NCBI GenBank assembly: GCA_036524115.1
Contig: DATDCY010000354.1
Coordinates: forward strand, 1 to 15,515
DNA: 15,515 nt
Source: a bacterium
GTDB taxonomy: Bacteria; JAUVQV01; DATDCY01
Direction: 5' to 3'
In this document: piece after piece, positions 7,847 through 15,515 of the stretch
Position numbering within the stretch: position 1 is the stretch's first letter
Layout of the letters: each line of letters starts with the position of its first letter
Position numbers and translations under genes: made by a program
Notes under the pieces: generated by a model
The model's database searches: none
The model's input: the letters and a program-made list of their open reading frames with translations, nothing else
What the model was told of the DNA's origin: nothing

Positions 7847-9229
7847 ATGGCAGGTGAGTTGACGGTGCTGGTCCTCGCGGCCGGCCGCGGCACGCGCATG
7901 CGGTCGTCCATCGCCAAGGTGCTGCATCCCGTCCTCGGCCGCCCGCTGCTCGCCTGGCCGCTGGATGTCGCCCGCGCGCTGCCGGCGGCGCGCCGGGCCG
8001 TGATCGTCGGCTTCCAGGCCCAGGCGGTGGCGCGCGCTCTCCCCGCCGGTTTCGAGACCGTCGTCCAGCCGAAGCTCTGGGGCACCGGGCACGCCGTGCG
8101 GCAGGCGCGTCGCCTGTTCGCGGGGCCGGGCGACACCGTGGTGCTCTCCGGGGACATCCCCCTGCTGACGGCGGCCACCGTGCGTCGCCTGGTCGCGGCG
8201 CACCGGCGCCGCCGCGCGACCGTGACCTTCCTGACCGCCCGCCCCGCCGACCCTTCCGGCTACGGGCGCGTCGTGCGGTGCGGGGAGGGGCGCGTCAAGG
8301 CGATCGTCGAGCACGACGACGCCCCGCCGGGGGTGCGCGAGATCCGCGAGGTCAACGCCGGCGTCTACTGCTTCGAGAACCGCTTCCTCGACCGCGCGCT
8401 GGGTCGCCTGCGCGCCGCCAACCGCCAGGAGGAGTACTACCTGACGGATGTCATCGCCGCGGCGGTGCGCGCCGGTCTCCGCGTGGAGGGGCTGGCCTGC
8501 GCCGACGCCGAGGAGATGCTCGGAGTCAACGACCGCGCGCAGCTCGCCCACGCGACCGCGGTGCTTCGGCGGCGCATCCTCGAGCGGCTGATGCGCGCGG
8601 GGGTCACGGTGGCCGATCCCGCCTCGACCTGGGTCGAGCCGGGGGTGCGCGTGGGTGCCGACACGGTGCTGCTGCCCGGGACGGCGCTGGAGGGGTCGAC
8701 GGTCGTCGCCGCGCGCTGCCACATCGGGCCCTTCGCGCGGCTGCGGGACACCCGCGTCGGCCCGGGGGCCGTCGTGCGCGACTGCTGCGTGCTCGAGGAG
8801 GCGACGGTCGGCGCGGGCTGCCGCGTCGGCCCGTTCGCGCACCTGCGCCCCGGCACGCGCCTCGGCGCGGGCGCGCGGGTCGGCAACTTCGTGGAGACCA
8901 AGAAGGCGCGCCTCGGCGCCGGCGCCAAGGCCAGTCACCTGAGCTACCTGGGCGACGCCGAGATCGGCCGGCGCGTGAACATCGGCGCCGGCACCATCAC
9001 CTGCAACTACGACGGTGTCTCGAAGTTCCGCACGACGATCGGCGATGATGTCTTCGTCGGCAGCGACACGCAGCTGGTCGCGCCGGTGAGCGTCGGCGCC
9101 GGCGCGCTGATCGCCGCGGGGACCACGGTGACGAAGGACGTCCCCGCCGGGGCGCTCGCGGTCTCCCGGACGCCCCAGAAGGTGATCGAGGGCTGGGCGG
9201 CGCGCCGCCGCGCGAAGAAGGGGCCGTGA
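7847..9229 (+). CDS. glmU: Bifunctional N-acetylglucosamine-1-phosphate uridyltransferase / glucosamine-1-phosphate acetyltransferase
   Basis: Cytoplasmic enzyme making UDP-GlcNAc: the C-terminal domain acetylates glucosamine-1-P with acetyl-CoA, and the N-terminal domain then transfers UMP from UTP. Length is 460 residues, normal for the family. The nucleotidyltransferase domain shows LAAGRGTRM (residues 10-18), K24, LWGTGHAV, LSGDIPLL, GYGRVVR and EVNAGVY, followed by EEYYLTDVI. The second half is a left-handed beta-helix of hexapeptide repeats with RPGTRLG, NFVETKKA, the catalytic-type H364 in SHLSYLGDAEIG, and NIGAGTITCNYDG. The basic tail RRRAKKGP is ordinary. First gene of an operon, with glmS beginning one base after its stop, so the two steps around glucosamine-phosphate are co-expressed. 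Confidence 0.98.
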   Translation: MAGELTVLVLAAGRGTRMRSSIAKVLHPVLGRPLLAWPLDVARALPAARRAVIVGFQAQAVARALPAGFETVVQPKLWGTGHAVRQARRLFAGPGDTVVLSGDIPLLTAATVRRLVAAHRRRRATVTFLTARPADPSGYGRVVRCGEGRVKAIVEHDDAPPGVREIREVNAGVYCFENRFLDRALGRLRAANRQEEYYLTDVIAAAVRAGLRVEGLACADAEEMLGVNDRAQLAHATAVLRRRILERLMRAGVTVADPASTWVEPGVRVGADTVLLPGTALEGSTVVAARCHIGPFARLRDTRVGPGAVVRDCCVLEEATVGAGCRVGPFAHLRPGTRLGAGARVGNFVETKKARLGAGAKASHLSYLGDAEIGRRVNIGAGTITCNYDGVSKFRTTIGDDVFVGSDTQLVAPVSVGAGALIAAGTTVTKDVPAGALAVSRTPQKVIEGWAARRRAKKGP

Positions 9230-9230
9230 A

Positions 9231-11059
<1,829 letters not shown>

Positions 11060-11060
<1 letters not shown>

Positions 11061-12856
11061 TGCCCCCGCCCGTGACCGCTCCAGGGCAGGTCCGCGGCGC
11101 GGGCGCGGGCGCGGCCGCCGCCGTCTGCGCGCTCTGCGTCGTGCTGGCGACGGCTCTTTCGTTCCGGGCGGGCGCCTTCCTCGTGGACGACGCGTTCATC
11201 TCGTTCCGCTACGCCCACCACCTCGCCCAGGGACGGGGACTGACCTTCAACGACGGCGACCGACTCGAGGGCTACACCAATTTCCTCTGGGTCCTGATCC
11301 TCGCGGGGGCGGAAGTCCTCGGATTCTCGATCCCGAAGGCGGCGGTCGTCCTCGGCTTCCTTCTCGGGCTTGCCTGTCTGGCCGCGACCTGGCTTCTGGC
11401 CCGGGCGATCATGGGGGAGGACGATCCTCTCGGGAGTCTTCTGGCCGTGCTGCCGCTTGCCGCGGATCGCTCCTTCTGGCTGTGGGGCGCCAGCGGCATG
11501 GAGAACCCCCTCTATGCCGTCCTGGTCGTTCTGGGGGCGGCCTGCCTGCTCTCGCCGCGCCCGCACGACGGGAAGCGCCTCCTGCTCCTCGGCGCGTCCG
11601 TCCTCGCGCTTGCCGCTCTGGCCCGCCCCGAAGCCCCCCTCGTGTTCGTCGTCGTCCTGGCCGTGCAGGCCATGCCGCCGCGGCCCGCGCTGCGCGCTCG
11701 GGATCTCGCGGTCGCGTCCGCGGCTTTCGCGGCGCCTCTGGCGCTCTATGCCGCATGGAAACTCTGGTACTTCGGCGAGCTCCTGCCCAACACCTTCTAT
11801 GCCAAGAACGTCGGGGCGCCCCATCTGGTTAGCGAGGGGCGTCATTACGTGTCGTCGTTCCTCGCCGACTACGGCTACGGGCTCGGGCTCGCGGCTCTGC
11901 TGGCCGCGCCGGTCGTTGCGCCCCCCGGGCGGCGTCGGGCCGCAGCGGTCCCCGCCGCGCTCACCCTCTGCTACCTGGCCTACGTCTGGGCGGTTGGCGG
12001 GGACATCTACTACAACTACCGGTTCCTGACGCCGGTGCTCCCCTTCCTGTCCGTAGGCCTGGCCGCCACGACCCTGGGCCTCATGACTCGACTCCGACTC
12101 CCGAGCCGTCCTGCGCGACACCTCCTTGCGGCCGCGGTCTTCCTCGGCTTCAGCGTGCTGGCCGGCTTGATGAGCGAACGACGTTTCCGTGAGGAGCATC
12201 GCCTGGGGGAGGACTATAACGGCCACCGCGAGCGCGTGGCGGCCTGGCTGGCGAGGTGGTTCCCCCCCGAGACGGTGATCGCCACGATCAACGTCGGCAT
12301 CATCCCGTACCGCACCGACATGCGCACCGTGGACCTCGTCGGCCTCACCCACCGTGAGATCGGCCGCAGTCGCGTCGACCCTTCCCGGCACGCACCCTTG
12401 GCGCACGAGAAGAGTTCCGCGGAGGCGGTCCTCCGGGAGCGGCCGGACTTCATCGAGTTTTCCCGGGTGGAGTACCCCGTCGCCCAACCGGACAGCTCCC
12501 CGCAGTGGCGCCCACTGGAATTCGCGACGGTCTACCGCTATCTGTCGCAAACCCGCTATCCGGCCTATCGCGACCTGGCGCTGCGCGAGGAATTCCACCG
12601 CTCCTATCGTCCGGTGGCATATCCGCTCGGGGGCGACACGGGAGTCGTCACCTTCCGACGGTTCCCCGACGGGGAGATCCCCCTGTCCGAAGCCTGGAGG
12701 AACTACGCCGTGGCGCTTCAGGCGGAGGGTTTCGAGCGCGAGGCTCGGGACTACCTCGAGCGCGCGGGCAGGACAACGCCCGGGCACGGGGAGATGCAGC
12801 GGCCAACGACCCCGCCGGAGAGCGCCCAACCGGGCAAGGGCTCTGCGCCAAGGTAG
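11060..12856 (+). CDS. GT-C superfamily membrane glycosyltransferase (AftB-like)
   Basis: 598-residue polytopic membrane protein. ATG 11060 overlaps the glmS stop (TGATG), so translation is probably coupled. After the first membrane helix (about 17-38) comes [11 protein letters not shown] (D43-D44), then [20 protein letters not shown]. This block is typical of the AftB-like arabinofuranosyl/mannosyl GT-C family, which uses polyprenyl-phosphate sugars and acts on the outer face of the inner membrane. About eight to ten more hydrophobic helices follow up to roughly residue 375, then a soluble C-terminal domain of some 220 residues with [12 protein letters not shown]. Donor and acceptor cannot be told. 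Codon use is looser than in glmU and glmS, with many CTT, CCT, TCT, TAT and GAATTC stretches. The gene is flanked by two glmS tails, pointing to acquisition. Confidence 0.85.
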
Positions 12857-12897
12857 CCAGGGTCCCGCCAGGCAGGGTCCTTGCCGGCCGCGCGAAG

Positions 12898-14953
<2,056 letters not shown>

Positions 14954-14960
14954 CGGCTGC

Positions 14961-14966
14961 AGTATA
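14961..14966 (-). promoter_or_regulatory. Putative -10 box giving a near-leaderless transcript for the TPR glycosyltransferase
   Basis: On the minus strand TATACT (five of six to consensus) ends only seven bases before ATG 14953, so transcription would begin at or next to the start codon. No good -35 is seen at 16-18 bases, and no Shine-Dalgarno site lies before the ATG. Confidence 0.3.
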
Positions 14967-15016
14967 CCGCCAACGCGGATCGCTCGGGCCGCTTCCGGTG
15001 CGGCCGGCCGCGCCCG

Positions 15017-15025
15017 TGGTACTAT
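15017..15025 (+). promoter_or_regulatory. Putative extended -10 promoter for gatC-gatA
   Basis: TGG followed by TACTAT (15020-15025) forms an extended -10 element about 40 bases before the gatC start. It stands in a short AT-rich island (ACTATTTTGAAAT) inside very GC-rich DNA. No convincing -35 is visible, which an extended -10 can tolerate. Confidence 0.4.
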
Positions 15026-15033
15026 TTTGAAAT

Positions 15034-15050
15034 CCCCCGGGGGGGGGGGG
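15034..15050 (+). repeat. C5-G12 homopolymer tract in the gatC leader
   Basis: Five C (15034-15038) are followed by twelve G (15039-15050). The tract lies between the putative promoter and the gatC ribosome site GGGAGGG (15053-15059). Such a run is prone to slippage in the cell and to length errors in sequencing. Confidence 0.8.
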
Positions 15051-15063
15051 AAGGGAGGGCGCG

Positions 15064-15351
15064 TTGAAGATCAACCTCGAGCAGGTCCGGTACGTCGCGG
15101 AACTCGCGCGCCTCCAGCTCGCCCCCGCCGAGGAGGAGCGGCTCACCGGCCAGCTCAACGCGATCCTCGAGTACATGGGCCAGCTCGCCGAGGTCGACAC
15201 GGCCGGCGTCGAGCCCACGAGCCACGTGCTGCCGCTGACGAACGTGCTGCGCGAGGACGAGCCGCGCCGGGGGCTGACGAACGAGGAGGCGCTGGCGAAC
15301 GCGCCGGCGGCCGACCAGGGGCACTTCGCCGTGCCCAAGATCATCGAATGA
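15064..15351 (+). CDS. gatC: Asp-tRNA(Asn)/Glu-tRNA(Gln) amidotransferase subunit C
   Basis: 95-residue small subunit that wraps around GatA and stabilises the GatCAB complex, which converts mischarged Glu-tRNA(Gln) or Asp-tRNA(Asn) to the correct aminoacyl-tRNA in the cytoplasm. The whole protein fits GatC: V-R-Y-V-A-E-L-A-R-L near the N-terminus, the LNAILEYMGQLAEVDTAGVEP core, LR-ED-EPR, and the C-terminal HFAVPKIIE. Length is typical. The start is TTG at 15064, supported by GGGAGGG (15053-15059) four bases upstream; no ATG or GTG fits better. Its stop overlaps the gatA ATG (ATGA), so the two are translationally coupled. Confidence 0.96.
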   Translation: MKINLEQVRYVAELARLQLAPAEEERLTGQLNAILEYMGQLAEVDTAGVEPTSHVLPLTNVLREDEPRRGLTNEEALANAPAADQGHFAVPKIIE

Positions 15352-15515
15352 GCGAACTGGCCGACCTGACGCTGCGGCAGTTCGCGGACGGCCACCGCCG
15401 CGGCGACTTCACGTCCGAGGAGGTCGCCCGGGCGCTGCTGGCGCGCATCGGGCGGCAGGAGCCGGTCGTGCACGCCTACCTGCGGGTGGACGCCGAGGCC
15501 GCGCTGGAGGCCGCC
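15348..15515 (+). CDS. gatA: Asp-tRNA(Asn)/Glu-tRNA(Gln) amidotransferase subunit A, N-terminal part (runs off window)
   Basis: The first 56 residues of GatA, the amidase subunit that releases ammonia from glutamine for the GatCAB reaction. The visible part shows the usual N-terminal helices: LADLTLRQFADGHRRGDFTS, then EEVARALLARI and VHAYLRVDAEAALE, matching the family pattern before the catalytic Ser-cisSer-Lys region, which lies beyond the window. ATG 15348 overlaps the gatC stop by four bases (ATGA). The position directly after gatC makes the assignment firm. Confidence 0.94.
   Translation, partial: MSELADLTLRQFADGHRRGDFTSEEVARALLARIGRQEPVVHAYLRVDAEAALEAA

Overview
The window is a very GC-rich bacterial chromosome segment with tightly packed genes and strong third-position G/C bias. 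The gene set suggests a Gram-negative bacterium. It includes a glmU-glmS pair, a gatC-gatA start, a CorA transporter, an HD-GYP protein, and a large secreted protein with one c-type heme site. A high-GC member of the former Deltaproteobacteria (Desulfuromonadota/Geobacter-like) would fit. That placement is an inference from gene content and cannot be proven here.

Layout. Positions 1-381 hold the 3' end of a small TPR-like protein. Converging on it is a 1652-residue secreted protein (404-5362, minus) with a zinc phospholipase C-like head, a CxxCH heme site, two HYR modules, a cadherin/Ig-like module, two PKD modules and a jelly-roll-like C-terminus. Next come a CorA-family Mg2+/divalent channel (plus), a palindromic intergenic repeat, and an HD-GYP protein (minus) divergent from glmU. 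The plus-strand run glmU-glmS-GT-C glycosyltransferase (7847-12856) is joined by a 1-nt gap and then a TGATG overlap. A short remnant of a second glmS 3' end follows at 12898-13011. A membrane glycosyltransferase with a TPR tail lies on the minus strand (12998-14953). The window ends with gatC and the 5' end of gatA. No gene-free stretch exceeds 300 bases.

How the genes relate. GlmS and GlmU make glucosamine-6-P and then UDP-GlcNAc for peptidoglycan and lipopolysaccharide. Two unrelated GT-C membrane glycosyltransferases follow, so this is a cell-envelope neighbourhood. GatC and GatA belong to tRNA-dependent amidotransferase.

Main discovery. The AftB-like GT-C gene sits between two glmS 3' ends: the one completing glmS (10947-11060) and an orphan copy (12898-13011). 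They encode 35 of 37 identical residues but differ at 20 of 114 bases, mostly silently. They must therefore have diverged while both were under selection in functional glmS genes. The simplest reading is that DNA carrying a foreign glmS tail plus the GT-C gene recombined into glmS, restored its reading frame, and pushed the original tail 1.95 kb downstream. The downstream minus-strand gene still ends inside the displaced tail.
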